NCBI GenBank assembly: GCA_964621645.1
Contig: CAZUMH010000016.1
Coordinates: 1-44,250, forward strand
Reading direction: 5' to 3'
Source of the DNA: CAZUMH01 sp964621645
Lineage (GTDB): Bacteria > Zhuqueibacterota > QNDG01 > JAGLOF01
DNA: 44,250 nucleotides
Translations under genes and position numbers: made by a program
The notes under the pieces: model-generated
The model's input: only the letters and a program-made list of their open reading frames with translations
What the model was told of the DNA's origin: nothing
The model's database searches: none
Shown: positions 24,419-33,455 of the stretch, in pieces
Numbering within the stretch: position 1 is the stretch's first letter
Layout of the letters: each line of letters begins with the position of its first letter

Positions 24419-25687
24419 CTATTCAGCTTTCTTGAGAATCTTGCGCACGTCTTTGGCCTGAACATTCCCCATCACCTCGTCGCCGAACTTAACCACCGGC
24501 GCGATGGAACAGGCACCCAGGCAAGCCACCGCTTCCAGAGAAAATTTCTTGTCTTTGGTGGTGCCTCCGGTTTCGATCCCCAGTTCCCGCTCGAAGGAGT
24601 CGAGAATCTTGGCGCTGCCTTTTACGTGGCAGGCGGTCCCCATACATACCTGGATAGTGATTTCCCCTTTCTTCTCCAGGCTGAAAGCCTTGTAGAATGT
24701 GGCGATATGGTAGAGATAGGCCCGGGGCACTCCGGTAAGTGTGCTGATTTCATCCAGGGCATCCTTGGGGATGTGGCGGAAGCGGTCCTGAACGTCCTGC
24801 AGCATCTCGATGACATATTCCGGATCACTCTTCCACTTCTCCACGATCTCTTTTATCTCTTTCAGACAGTCGCAGGTGGATATTTTTTTCGGATTGACTA
24901 ATGCGGCCACCTTGTTCTCTTCCACACGCCAGGCCGGCGAGATGTCGCGGTTCTTAATGATCAGGGCTTTGAGATTTTTATGGTGAAATACTGTCCCTAT
25001 ACCACCGCGGCCGGCCTGTTTGAGCCTGGCCGCTCCCCGGCGCCAGTCCCAGAAGGAAAAATTAAGCACGCCCATGCGGGTATGCGCCGCCCCCCGTCCG
25101 GTGGTAACTGTAGCGATATTGCGGTGATCCAGTTCATCAGAGGCGTACATGGAGGTCAGCTCTTCAGCAAGAATGTGGGAGTCCAGGCTCTCCAGCGGAG
25201 CCCGTTCCAGGGTTATTTTCTCCTGTACCGCATCAATTACCAGGATGGTTTCCTCCGGTGCCTTGCCCACAACACAAAGGGCGTCGAATCCGGCAAATTT
25301 GAGAAATGGGCCGAAGTAACCGCCCACATTACAATCCATGATGGAATTGGTCAAGGGTGAAATTGAAGTCACCAGCGTCTTCCCGGACCCCGGAAAGGAG
25401 GTAGTTCCGCCCAGAGGTCCCGATGAAAAACAGATAGAATTCTCCGGATCGTTCCAGCGGGTTTCTTTGCTGATCTCCTGAAACATGAGCCAAAGATCGA
25501 ATCCCTTTCCGCCGGTCCAAAGGTTTTTCATCTGCTCCGAAACCGGCTGTATCGAGATCTCGTTATTGGAAATATCCACTCGCAGGGTACGGTTGGCGTA
25601 TCCTTTTTCCAGCTCCACTATCTGGAAAGGGAATTCTGCAACTATCGAATGTGCTTCTTTCATCTTTTCCAGCAGTACTTCGGGCAT
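24419..25687 (-). CDS. Aldehyde:ferredoxin oxidoreductase N-terminal domain fused to a NuoE-type [2Fe-2S] subunit
   Basis: 422 residues. Residues about 25-245 match AOR domain 1, which binds the bis-pterin cofactor: YANRTLRVDIS, GGKGFDLWLMFQEI, SSGPLGGTTSFPGSGKTLVT, NVGGYFGPFLKFAGFDAL and QAGRGGIGTVFHHKNLKAL are all family landmarks. After a linker, residues about 275-422 are a NuoE/HydC thioredoxin-like domain with C348, C353, C389 and C393 for a [2Fe-2S] cluster. The remaining AOR domains lie in the protein encoded at 20524-22518. GGGAGG precedes the ATG. First gene of the operon. I infer that the two AOR parts assemble across subunits. Confidence 0.88.
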   Translation of the reverse strand: MPEVLLEKMKEAHSIVAEFPFQIVELEKGYANRTLRVDISNNEISIQPVSEQMKNLWTGGKGFDLWLMFQEISKETRWNDPENSICFSSGPLGGTTSFPGSGKTLVTSISPLTNSIMDCNVGGYFGPFLKFAGFDALCVVGKAPEETILVIDAVQEKITLERAPLESLDSHILAEELTSMYASDELDHRNIATVTTGRGAAHTRMGVLNFSFWDWRRGAARLKQAGRGGIGTVFHHKNLKALIIKNRDISPAWRVEENKVAALVNPKKISTCDCLKEIKEIVEKWKSDPEYVIEMLQDVQDRFRHIPKDALDEISTLTGVPRAYLYHIATFYKAFSLEKKGEITIQVCMGTACHVKGSAKILDSFERELGIETGGTTKDKKFSLEAVACLGACSIAPVVKFGDEVMGNVQAKDVRKILKKAE

Positions 25688-25979
25688 ACAAATCCTCCCT
25701 GAATTATAGTAATCATTATCTATAAGGATGCTTTATTTGTCAGGTTTTCCCCCGTTAAAAGATAAATATGAAACCCTTCAATATCAAATCCTTTCTTTGC
25801 CAGATGAGACAAAGCTGATCTCATTACTGTTTAACCGGAAATTGAAAGGACTGGATGATGATCGATACTGCCCCTGAATATGCCGACGTGGGTGCAATGT
25901 TTCATTGTCTGTTCATCGATTATCGCTCTCAGATTCCCATCGTGTATCACAGAACTGTCACTCCAGCTGGCAGAAACTT
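25688..25979. other. Intergenic region upstream of the AOR-Nuo operon
   Basis: 292 AT-rich bases holding the predicted promoter. I see no clear terminator for the regulator gene that ends at 25980, and no credible small gene; a plus-strand frame at 25855-26109 mostly shadows that gene. Confidence 0.45.
25715..25743 (-). promoter_or_regulatory. Predicted sigma-70 promoter of the AOR-Nuo operon
   Basis: On the minus strand CTGACA (25738-25743) and GATAAT (25715-25720) are separated by 17 bases. It would give a leader of only about 20 bases, leaving no room for a riboswitch. Confidence 0.45.
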
Positions 25980-27284
25980 TCACTTTTTTTTATCCGGTTC
26001 CATTCTGCCGCTGATATCCGTGAGGGATCCGACAACAGCCACCGTTTTGCCGTTTTTAACTACCGGGGCTTCCCGCACTTCCACCCGAATACCTTTACCG
26101 GACTTGTGACGCAGTTCCAGTTCATAGGGAGGCTGGATTTCCCCTGTTTTTATGGCACGGTTCGTAATCTCAAGGCCTTTATTATTTAGAGGATTATCAG
26201 TGATCAGGTCCGTCCACCTGATCATTACCTCTTCCGGCCGATATCCCAGGACCGACTCACACTGAGGACTTACATACGTCAAGATATGCTTTGTATTATG
26301 GGTATAGAATACATTGGTACTATGTTCAATGATATTTCTCAGCTGCTGATCCATCTGTTCCAGTTCCTTCTCGGCCTTATCCCGAGCCTCTTCCACCTCT
26401 ATTTTATGCAAGGCAAACGCCAAATCGTCGGTCAGCTCCGAAAAAAGTTGTTTTTCCTGGGGATCGGAAGCGAATTCCATTGGGATTGAGGCACTGAGGA
26501 CACCATAGGTATGATCCTGATACGCGATTTTTTTCGAGAAACGGCAGTATTCCACAGAATCCGTTGAATAGCTGCAGGTGCGGCACTCGCTATTGACACC
26601 GTCCAAAGCGGTAACGCCGCTCTCTTCCCAGGCCTTTCGGAAACAGCCGATATTTAAAACCTTTTTCATGAATTCTCCCATATCGGGATCGCCCTCTTTT
26701 GAACCGGCGGAGACGAAATCCACCAGCTCTCCGTCATTGTCCAGCAAGGCGATCCATACCCGGAAATATCCCAGCGGCTGCACCAGCGAATCACCTACTT
26801 TCCGCAGGAGAACCTTTGGATTGTTGGTCTTGGCAATCAGCTGATTGACATTTCCGAGGGCCCGCAGGGCCGAATTCAGATGATTAAGTTTACGCTCCCG
26901 GTTTTCCAGTTTCTTGGTAAAGCCGTGGCGGGTTACCGTCAGTTCCAGAGTAGCTTTAAGCGTGTTGGCATCAAGAGGCTTTGATAAAATGCCGTAGGCT
27001 CCGCTTTTCCGGGCGTTTTCGATAGTCTCGGTGTCACCGTAAGCCGTCATAAAAATAATGGGGATATCGTATTTCTCCATTATTTTCTCAGCGGTGCCGA
27101 TCCCGTTTAGCGTTCCCTTCAGTTTTACATCCATTAAAATGATATCCGGCCTTGTTGTCTCCACACTCGCCAGGGCTTTGAGACCTGTATCACATACAGC
27201 CGCCACCTGATGCCCGCCTGTTTCCAATTGGATTTTCATACTCTCTGCGATGATCAGTTCATCTTCCACAATAAGAATTTTCAT
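25980..27284 (-). CDS. Response-regulator receiver protein with GAF and PAS domains, no output domain
   Basis: 434 residues. Residues 1-120 are a receiver domain with phospho-acceptor D52 in IILMDVKLKG and the conserved TAYGD and SKPLDANTL segments. Residues about 145-300 fit a GAF-like domain with a cysteine group (ECRTC...YC). A coiled-coil follows, then a PAS domain (residues about 315-430) with VLGYRPEEVM and VVGSLTDISGR. The protein ends after PAS without kinase, cyclase or DNA-binding output. It may relay signals by protein contact, for instance with an orphan kinase such as the one at 14314-15663. AGGA lies upstream of the ATG. Confidence 0.85.
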   Translation of the reverse strand: MKILIVEDELIIAESMKIQLETGGHQVAAVCDTGLKALASVETTRPDIILMDVKLKGTLNGIGTAEKIMEKYDIPIIFMTAYGDTETIENARKSGAYGILSKPLDANTLKATLELTVTRHGFTKKLENRERKLNHLNSALRALGNVNQLIAKTNNPKVLLRKVGDSLVQPLGYFRVWIALLDNDGELVDFVSAGSKEGDPDMGEFMKKVLNIGCFRKAWEESGVTALDGVNSECRTCSYSTDSVEYCRFSKKIAYQDHTYGVLSASIPMEFASDPQEKQLFSELTDDLAFALHKIEVEEARDKAEKELEQMDQQLRNIIEHSTNVFYTHNTKHILTYVSPQCESVLGYRPEEVMIRWTDLITDNPLNNKGLEITNRAIKTGEIQPPYELELRHKSGKGIRVEVREAPVVKNGKTVAVVGSLTDISGRMEPDKKK

Positions 27285-27400
27285 GACGAATCCTGTAGAG
27301 ATAGAAAAATAGTATGCCGGAAAAGCTGCTATTCCTTTTCACGTAAAACACTCAGATCGGTCTTTTCTGTTAATAAAAATCCGGGCGAAAAAGAAAATGC

Positions 27401-29116
27401 CTACTTTTGATCCGATGAATCTTCTTTATTCAGGCTGTAAACCAGTTTGCCTCCCACAAAGGTATAGACAACCTTGGCGTGAAGCAATTCCTGCGGCGGC
27501 ACAGTAAGCAGGTTCCGGTCCAGAACAACGATGTCCGCCAGTTTGCCCACTTTCAATGTACCTTTTTGTGAATCCATTTTTTCCGCATACGCCGATCCAC
27601 GGGTGTAGGCCCGGATTGCCTCTTCAAGGCTGATCCGCTCTTCCGGATGCCAGCCTGCCGGAGGGATTCCGGTAGTATCGCGACGAGTGATTGCCGCGTA
27701 GATCCCCGTCATGGGATTGAGTGGCGCCACAGGCCAGTAAGATCCGAAGGCCAGGGGAACCCCTGCGTCCAAGAATGAATGCCAGGCATAAGCGTAACGG
27801 CAGCGTTCCGCTCCGATCTCTTTCTCGATCCAGCGCATATCATCGATACAGTGGAAGGGCTGCATGGAAACCACCGCGCCCGCTTGTCCCAGGCGGATGA
27901 TATCTGTGTGCAGCAGCACCTGAGCGTGTTCCACTCTATACCGCAGATCACGTCGGGGATACAGTTTTTTCGCCAGCCTGAAAGCCTCTGCCGCCATTCG
28001 GTTGGCATTGTCGCCTATCGCCTGTACCGCTATCTGAATGTCAAGCTTCTCCACTTCAGCTGCCAGATTATTCAGATAGGTCTGATCATGTTTGAGAATT
28101 CCTCTGGTATGGGGATTATCCAGGTAGGGCCAGAGCATGGCAGCACTGTGCGTTCCCATTCCTCCATCCAGGGGCAGATAAAGCAGGCCCGATCGAAGAA
28201 AATGAGAAGAAGCCATCTTGCGCAGATAAAGCAGTGTGTCAATGTCAGCAGACCATATATTAATACGGCAGGTAAGTTCACCTTTTTCGTCCAGATCGTG
28301 ATATATCTCATAGAGTTGTGCAGTCCCCTCTCCCTGCAAAGAGGTGATGCCATACCTGTTGGCCAGGTGCATAGCCTCAATAAGGGAATCACGAAGTCTG
28401 GAACGCAGGGGCCTCGGCATGAACTGTTCCACCAGCTTCATTGCCCCCTCTTTGAGGATTCCGGTGGGCCGCCCGTTGCGAGGATTTTTCATGATCTCCC
28501 CGCCCTGGGGATCGGGGGTGGAGGCGTCTATTTGGGCGACTTTGAGGGCAACATAATTGACAAGAGCGGCATGTCCGCATTTACGATATAGAATGGCCGG
28601 CCGTATCATTCCAAAACCCCGGAAAACATCAACTTGGGGCCACTCTCCTTTTTCCATCAGAGATTGATCCCACCCGTATCCGATGAGCCAGTCATCAGGT
28701 TGGGCTTCTCTCCTGTCGACCTTCCTTCTATGCTCTTTTTCGGCGGTCCAAATCCGCTCCCTCAGCTCCTGACGGCTTGAAACCCCGGTCAGGTCAAGTT
28801 CCATCATTCCGATATGGCCGTACAGGCTCTGCAGATGAGCATCGTTGAATCCGGGACAGGCGAACCGTCCCTTGAGATCGATTATATTTGTTCCATCGCC
28901 GTTATATGTATTCATGTCTTCATTATCGCCCACCGCAAGGATGCGGTCTCCCCGAATAGCCAGCGCCTGCGCCAGAGGTTTTTCCTTCTCCAATGTAAAG
29001 ATAACCCCGTTTTTCAGGATAAGATCGGCCCGGGGCGCCTGTTGCTGGCAGCCCGAAAGAAAGATAAATATCGGAATAATGGCGATGCCGAGGAATGTCA
29101 ATATATTTTTTTTCAT
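27401..29116 (-). CDS. Amidohydrolase-3 (YtcJ-like) lipoprotein with altered metal ligands
   Basis: 571 residues with a lipoprotein signal (FLSGC, C23) and the YtcJ-type amidohydrolase fold: NDAHLQSLYG, GHAALVN, VEHAQVL, PVAPLNPMTGIYAAITR and a C-terminal KLADIVVLDRNLL. Several positions that usually bind metal or act in catalysis are replaced. The HxH motif reads H94-L-Q96, the usual HAIGD reads Q365-AIGD, and the usual GSD reads GS-Y460. It may be a catalytically inactive, binding-only member or have a changed chemistry. I chose the ATG at 29116 because it gives a perfect signal peptide; a TTG eight codons earlier overlaps the permease stop. It follows the ABC exporter genes closely. Confidence 0.85.
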   Translation of the reverse strand: MKKNILTFLGIAIIPIFIFLSGCQQQAPRADLILKNGVIFTLEKEKPLAQALAIRGDRILAVGDNEDMNTYNGDGTNIIDLKGRFACPGFNDAHLQSLYGHIGMMELDLTGVSSRQELRERIWTAEKEHRRKVDRREAQPDDWLIGYGWDQSLMEKGEWPQVDVFRGFGMIRPAILYRKCGHAALVNYVALKVAQIDASTPDPQGGEIMKNPRNGRPTGILKEGAMKLVEQFMPRPLRSRLRDSLIEAMHLANRYGITSLQGEGTAQLYEIYHDLDEKGELTCRINIWSADIDTLLYLRKMASSHFLRSGLLYLPLDGGMGTHSAAMLWPYLDNPHTRGILKHDQTYLNNLAAEVEKLDIQIAVQAIGDNANRMAAEAFRLAKKLYPRRDLRYRVEHAQVLLHTDIIRLGQAGAVVSMQPFHCIDDMRWIEKEIGAERCRYAYAWHSFLDAGVPLAFGSYWPVAPLNPMTGIYAAITRRDTTGIPPAGWHPEERISLEEAIRAYTRGSAYAEKMDSQKGTLKVGKLADIVVLDRNLLTVPPQELLHAKVVYTFVGGKLVYSLNKEDSSDQK

Positions 29117-29136
29117 AGATGTGCTCTCGAGAAGGT

Positions 29137-30783
29137 TCAATGCAGTGCCCGTCTCAGGGATTTATTCAGTCGGCGGGAAGCCCAGTGTTCCAGTGAAAAC
29201 CAAAGCGTGACGACAAGTATCAGGTAGATCCACCAGATGAAATCGCCGTAATGCAACAGATAGAAAAAAGCGATAAAGAGACCGAATATGGGAGCGACAA
29301 CGAATAAGAAGGCCATATTTCTGGTACGCTCTCCCCTCACCCTGGGTTTGGAGAATGGGTACTCCTTGATAAAAAACGTCGCCATACTCAGTGAAAGAAG
29401 ACCGAAACCGATCAGCAGGATTACCAGCTGGAGCGCGTGCAGCGGCGGGATGTATATGCTGTAAATAAGAAACAGAATGAAATAAAACGGTAAAAGGCCG
29501 CGCAGGAAGATGGCAACTTTCAGTCCGGTGAAGATATCAGTAGGTGAGCTCAGCGGCGCCACGTGAAATACCCAGGCGGCTTTCCAGTCACTGGAATAAA
29601 GCAGTCCCGTGAGGAGTGATTGCACCATAAAAAATACGAAAAAAATTACCATATTACCGTAGGTCCCCCCCTGGAACATGCCGCCGCTGGCGAAGGGATC
29701 GTTCATCTCACCTTCGATAATTGCCAGAGCTAAAAACGCCAGCGGGATACCGAGCATAGGGAAAACGGTCATCTTAACGGTTCTGTCCCGTCTTATCATG
29801 TTAAGACCCAGCTGATAGCCGGCAATCGAGGTGGAGGTTCTCAGAAATAATCTGCTCAGAGCTGAAACATGGAAGGCCTTTACTGCTTTACTTCTCTTCT
29901 TTTCAGAGACAGACTTTTCGGCCGATCCGGCCTGCAGATTGGCGATACGATGAGAGTACTGCAGTGAAATTTTCCGGAAGGCCACCACACACAGCAGGAT
30001 GGAGGCTATCAGAGCTTCAGCTCCCAGCAAATAATCTTTGGGAGCAGCTCGTCCCAGACAGATCTGAACCGCTCCGGCAAACCAGGCCGGAGGCGCCCAG
30101 TAAAGCCATTTCCCCTGAATATCGATTCCTTCCTGGAAAAAACGACCGGCCAGCCGTGGCACAAATTGATAAGAGAAAAATACAAAAAAGGAGAAGACCA
30201 CCTGGAGGTAGGCCAGTAGATCCTTAAATTTTTGGTAGGGTAAAATCTGCAGTAATCCAGTATATACCAATACTACCAGAGAGGCGGCCGCAATGTTACC
30301 CAGAACTGTCACCGGGATAAAGATAAGCGGGAACCAGACGGGTGCTCCCTTTAGCGCGATCCCCAGCAAGGATGGAACAAGTACCAGGCTACCGCCTATC
30401 AGGCACACATAGAAAATCAAATTAAAAAGACGGGCCAGAAAATAAGTGCGCGAGGTGATGGGCCGAAAGGTCAGAATATCTCCGTCTTCGGGATTGACGA
30501 TGGTGTTTCCGAATTCAATCATTACTGAAAAAATGACCATTACCATGGAATATGAAAGGATTAACAGAGAGTAGGAAAAAGTCGTGGCCAGGCTGACGAG
30601 GCCGCCCGCCAGGCCGATGGACATGAAAAAATAGAAGAGCATGCTCATGAAAAGCGGAGGAATCTTGCGTTTCTGCTGTCCGAATCCCCGGTGGCCCCGA
30701 AAATCGAGCCGAATACTGGTGGCCAGCAACACTCGAAGCTGCCGCGGATTCACTCCCATCTTTTGAAGGAGTCTAATTATCAC
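29137..30783 (-). CDS. ABC-2 type exporter permease
   Basis: 548 residues with about 12 hydrophobic segments and no other motif, consistent with a full-length ABC-2 exporter permease. It directly follows the ATPase gene and overlaps its end by 11 bases. I chose the GTG at 30783, which has GAGGGAA seven bases upstream; the ATG at residue 9 (MGVNPRQL) is the alternative. EFGNTIVNPEDGDILTFRPI and similar loops resemble uncharacterised ABC-2 permeases. Substrate unknown. Confidence 0.8.
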   Translation of the reverse strand: MIIRLLQKMGVNPRQLRVLLATSIRLDFRGHRGFGQQKRKIPPLFMSMLFYFFMSIGLAGGLVSLATTFSYSLLILSYSMVMVIFSVMIEFGNTIVNPEDGDILTFRPITSRTYFLARLFNLIFYVCLIGGSLVLVPSLLGIALKGAPVWFPLIFIPVTVLGNIAAASLVVLVYTGLLQILPYQKFKDLLAYLQVVFSFFVFFSYQFVPRLAGRFFQEGIDIQGKWLYWAPPAWFAGAVQICLGRAAPKDYLLGAEALIASILLCVVAFRKISLQYSHRIANLQAGSAEKSVSEKKRSKAVKAFHVSALSRLFLRTSTSIAGYQLGLNMIRRDRTVKMTVFPMLGIPLAFLALAIIEGEMNDPFASGGMFQGGTYGNMVIFFVFFMVQSLLTGLLYSSDWKAAWVFHVAPLSSPTDIFTGLKVAIFLRGLLPFYFILFLIYSIYIPPLHALQLVILLIGFGLLSLSMATFFIKEYPFSKPRVRGERTRNMAFLFVVAPIFGLFIAFFYLLHYGDFIWWIYLILVVTLWFSLEHWASRRLNKSLRRALH

Positions 30784-31561
30784 TGATCTTCCCTCTGGAA
30801 CCAGCCAGCGCCCGTGACAGGATACGGGCCCGCTCATCGGCGTCTCCGGCCTGGGTCAGCTGACTGAAGACCGCCTCCAATGAGGAACGTCTCGTCATCC
30901 CCTTCAGCTCCTCAACAGAACCGTCCGCCACGATTTCTCCCCGGTTGATGATCACCACCCGCTGGCAGAGGTTCTCCACGACTTCCAGGATATGGGAGCA
31001 GTAGAAAATGGTTTTACCCTCTGAAGCCATATTCTGGATCAGTTTCTTGATGAGAAGAGCCGTATTGGCGTCCAATCCATTAAGCGGCTCATCCATAAAA
31101 ATGATATCTGGATTATGCAGAAGTGCGGCGCTGATCACCACTTTCTGTTTCATCCCCTTGGAGAACTCGTTCATTCTCTGATTAACCTGTGATTCCAATC
31201 CAAAGAAGCGGATGAAGGTATCAATGCGGGAGGAAAGTTCTTCTCCTTCCATATCGTAAAGCCGGCCCACGAATTCCAGATACTCCCTGGGTGTCAGGCT
31301 TTCGTAAAGCGCTCCCGATTCGGGTACGTAGCCGATCCGTCTCTTTACCTCCAGAGAATCCTGAACAATATCAAATCCGGCCACCAAAGCGCTGCCCGAG
31401 CTGGGTTCCAGCATTCCTGTCAGCATTTTAACGGTGGTGGTCTTGCCGGCACCGTTGGGCCCCAGATATCCGCAGATCTGCCCGTTAGGAATGGATAAGG
31501 TCACATCGTCAACTGCAGTCAGGTCTCCGTAGGTTCTTGTCAATTTTTTCAATTCAATCAC
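30773..31561 (-). CDS. ABC transporter ATP-binding protein
   Basis: 262 residues of the ABC-2 exporter ATPase class: Walker A GPNGAGKTTT near residue 35, Q-loop and the GYVPESGALYESLTPREYL segment, a degenerate signature EFSKGMKQKV, Walker B IIFMDEPLNGLDA and the H-loop CSHILEVVE. It powers the permease encoded next. First gene of the exporter-amidohydrolase operon. Confidence 0.93.
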   Translation of the reverse strand: MIELKKLTRTYGDLTAVDDVTLSIPNGQICGYLGPNGAGKTTTVKMLTGMLEPSSGSALVAGFDIVQDSLEVKRRIGYVPESGALYESLTPREYLEFVGRLYDMEGEELSSRIDTFIRFFGLESQVNQRMNEFSKGMKQKVVISAALLHNPDIIFMDEPLNGLDANTALLIKKLIQNMASEGKTIFYCSHILEVVENLCQRVVIINRGEIVADGSVEELKGMTRRSSLEAVFSQLTQAGDADERARILSRALAGSRGKISDN

Positions 31562-31594
31562 TGGTACAATCTCCTCCGAGCAGGGATTTACACA

Positions 31595-32278
31595 TTATAG
31601 GGTCACGCCCACGACCAGATCAAGGAACTGATGCTGCGGCAGATTCTTATTATTAAGGACCACCACACCCAGGTAGCCGTAGATATACTTAAAGACCACC
31701 ACCCCAATGCCCCCGATAACGGCATGACCGCTGTATGACGCTTCTTTCTCTACCACCTTGCCGGCGACAATTTCACTTTCGTCCAGCCACTCGTAGTGTT
31801 GTTTACGAGTCAACGCAAAGAAGGTCCCGTACCCGGCAAGAAGAAGGGGATGGAAATGCCGCCGGGCCAGAGGCCAGATGTTGATATCCCACTGCAGAGT
31901 GACGAGATGCAGGCTCACGCTGTAACTGTTTGGGTAGTCCGTGTCCAGCTTGACAATGTCATTAGGAGTCAAATCCGGATAATGGTACCCGTTCCCCCAA
32001 AACATGTATCCCAGGGAGACGTCGCCTACAGAGACCAGGTTGAATCTGGATTGGGCTCGGAAAGAAATACGGCGGGGATTTGCCAGATTTTCCTCATAGT
32101 ACAGGTGGTCGAAATCATCTTCTATGTTTAGCGGATAAACGGAGGGGTTAGGAATATAACTGGCTCCCAGGGCCAAATAGGGCCGAAAACGAAAACGGAA
32201 CTGAGCCTGCGCTGGAACCGTTTCTGCCAGCAGCAGCGTAAAAAGCGCGCATACATAAACCGTTCTTTTTAGGATCAT
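31595..32278 (-). CDS. Small outer-membrane beta-barrel-like secreted protein
   Basis: 227 residues. A signal peptide ends near VPAQAQ, followed by FRFRFRPYLALGASYIPNP and alternating hydrophobic strands ending in LDLVVGVTL, typical of a small outer-membrane barrel. No family is recognised. I chose the ATG at 32278, which has GGGGAG upstream and opens with the signal peptide; upstream in-frame ATGs lie in the end of ddl. It lies 76 bases after ddl and 33 bases before the ABC ATPase gene. Confidence 0.7.
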   Translation of the reverse strand: MILKRTVYVCALFTLLLAETVPAQAQFRFRFRPYLALGASYIPNPSVYPLNIEDDFDHLYYEENLANPRRISFRAQSRFNLVSVGDVSLGYMFWGNGYHYPDLTPNDIVKLDTDYPNSYSVSLHLVTLQWDINIWPLARRHFHPLLLAGYGTFFALTRKQHYEWLDESEIVAGKVVEKEASYSGHAVIGGIGVVVFKYIYGYLGVVVLNNKNLPQHQFLDLVVGVTL

Positions 32279-32354
32279 GATTTTCTCCCCGCACTGGATG
32301 AAGACCCGGCGCATAATCATAATACCGTACTCGCGTTGAGACTTCCCCGTTTTC

Positions 32355-33455
32355 TCACCGCTGGAAACGGAAGTTCTTCGTCTCTCTCCCTCTTTCAAGC
32401 CCCAGTTCTATGAGCCGGCTGATGAGGTCCGTATAAGAAAGGCCGGCAGCTTCCCAGAGTTTGGGATACATGCTTATCGGTGTAAATCCGGGGATTGTAT
32501 TGATCTCGTTCACCAACAGGATATCGTCTTTTTCCTGATAGAAAAAATCCACCCTGGCCATGCCGGCGCAGTCGATGGCCTTGAAGGCCGCTACCGCCAG
32601 ACCCCGTACTCTGTCCCGAAGTTCCCGGGTGATATCTGCCGGCACCTTCAGATCACTGTCTGAAATATATTTCGCTTCGTAATCGTAGAACTCGTTCCCC
32701 GGGATGATCTCCCCTACTTCAGCACTGGTGGGATCATCGTTGCCCAGTACGGCGCACTCGAGTTCCCGGGCTTCTATGTATTTTTCAATAATAATTTTGC
32801 GGTCATATTCAGCGGCCAGTTCGACACCTTCCCGCAGCTCCTGCCTGGAATGAGCCTTGCTGATGCCCACACTGGATCCCCCATTGGCAGGTTTTATAAA
32901 ACAGGGCAGGCCGATCTCCTTTTCAGCTCCATTGAGGATCTTTTCCTGATGGTTTTTCCAACTGCTGCGTGGGAACCAGAGATAATCGGGGCCGGGCAGA
33001 TCATTCTGGAAAAAAAGCTGTTTCATCAGCACCTTGTCCATGCCCGCGGCCGAGGCGGCGACGCCTGCGCCGACAAAGGGAAAGCCCGCCAGACTGAGTA
33101 ATCCCTGGACCGTGCCGTCCTCGCCGAAGGTGCCATGCAGCAAGGGAAAGAATATATCGATTTCCAAAGGGGGTGCAATCCCGGACCGGCCGGCAATCAC
33201 CAGACCTCCGCGTTGCCCGGTTTGAAACAGCAGCGTGGATCCTGACATACCATCCAGTTTTTCCGGACTGAGTTCTGTCTGATCGATAGAGAGCCGCTGC
33301 CATTCCCCTTCCCGGGTAATCTTGATCGGGACTACCTCATATTTGCGGCGGTCGATATTCCGCAGTACTCCCACAGCGGAACTCAGGGATACCTCATGTT
33401 CGGAGGAACGCCCGCCAAAGAGCAACCCGATCCGTTTTATCTTTTTCCGGTCCAC
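32355..33455 (-). CDS. ddl: D-alanine--D-alanine ligase
   Basis: 366 residues, the normal length for Ddl, which makes the D-Ala-D-Ala dipeptide for peptidoglycan. Visible: RIGLLFGGRSSEHEVSLSSA at the N terminus, FPFVGAGVAASAAGMDK, the ATP-grasp loop CFIKPANGGSSVGISKA, and the C-terminal metal and substrate site ARVDFFYQ and LVNEINTIPGFTPISMYPKL. I chose a GTG at 33455 (AGGA six bases upstream) because the protein then starts as Ddl enzymes usually do; an ATG at 33500 adds 15 residues. It is divergent from the transglutaminase-like gene. Confidence 0.94.
   Translation of the reverse strand: MDRKKIKRIGLLFGGRSSEHEVSLSSAVGVLRNIDRRKYEVVPIKITREGEWQRLSIDQTELSPEKLDGMSGSTLLFQTGQRGGLVIAGRSGIAPPLEIDIFFPLLHGTFGEDGTVQGLLSLAGFPFVGAGVAASAAGMDKVLMKQLFFQNDLPGPDYLWFPRSSWKNHQEKILNGAEKEIGLPCFIKPANGGSSVGISKAHSRQELREGVELAAEYDRKIIIEKYIEARELECAVLGNDDPTSAEVGEIIPGNEFYDYEAKYISDSDLKVPADITRELRDRVRGLAVAAFKAIDCAGMARVDFFYQEKDDILLVNEINTIPGFTPISMYPKLWEAAGLSYTDLISRLIELGLERGRETKNFRFQR

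Noticed and set aside
22596..24461. Long plus-strand frames of 319 and 256 codons
   Set aside because: They mirror the NuoF-like gene, whose minus-strand product has all FMN, NADH and cluster motifs.
20524..25687. Reading the NuoE/F/G-like genes as an [FeFe] hydrogenase (HydABC/HndABCD)
   Set aside because: No H-cluster motifs are present; the region after the FeS module matches AOR domains instead.
25855..26109. An 84-codon plus-strand frame
   Set aside because: Half of it overlaps the REC-GAF-PAS gene in antisense and there is no ribosome site or recognisable domain.
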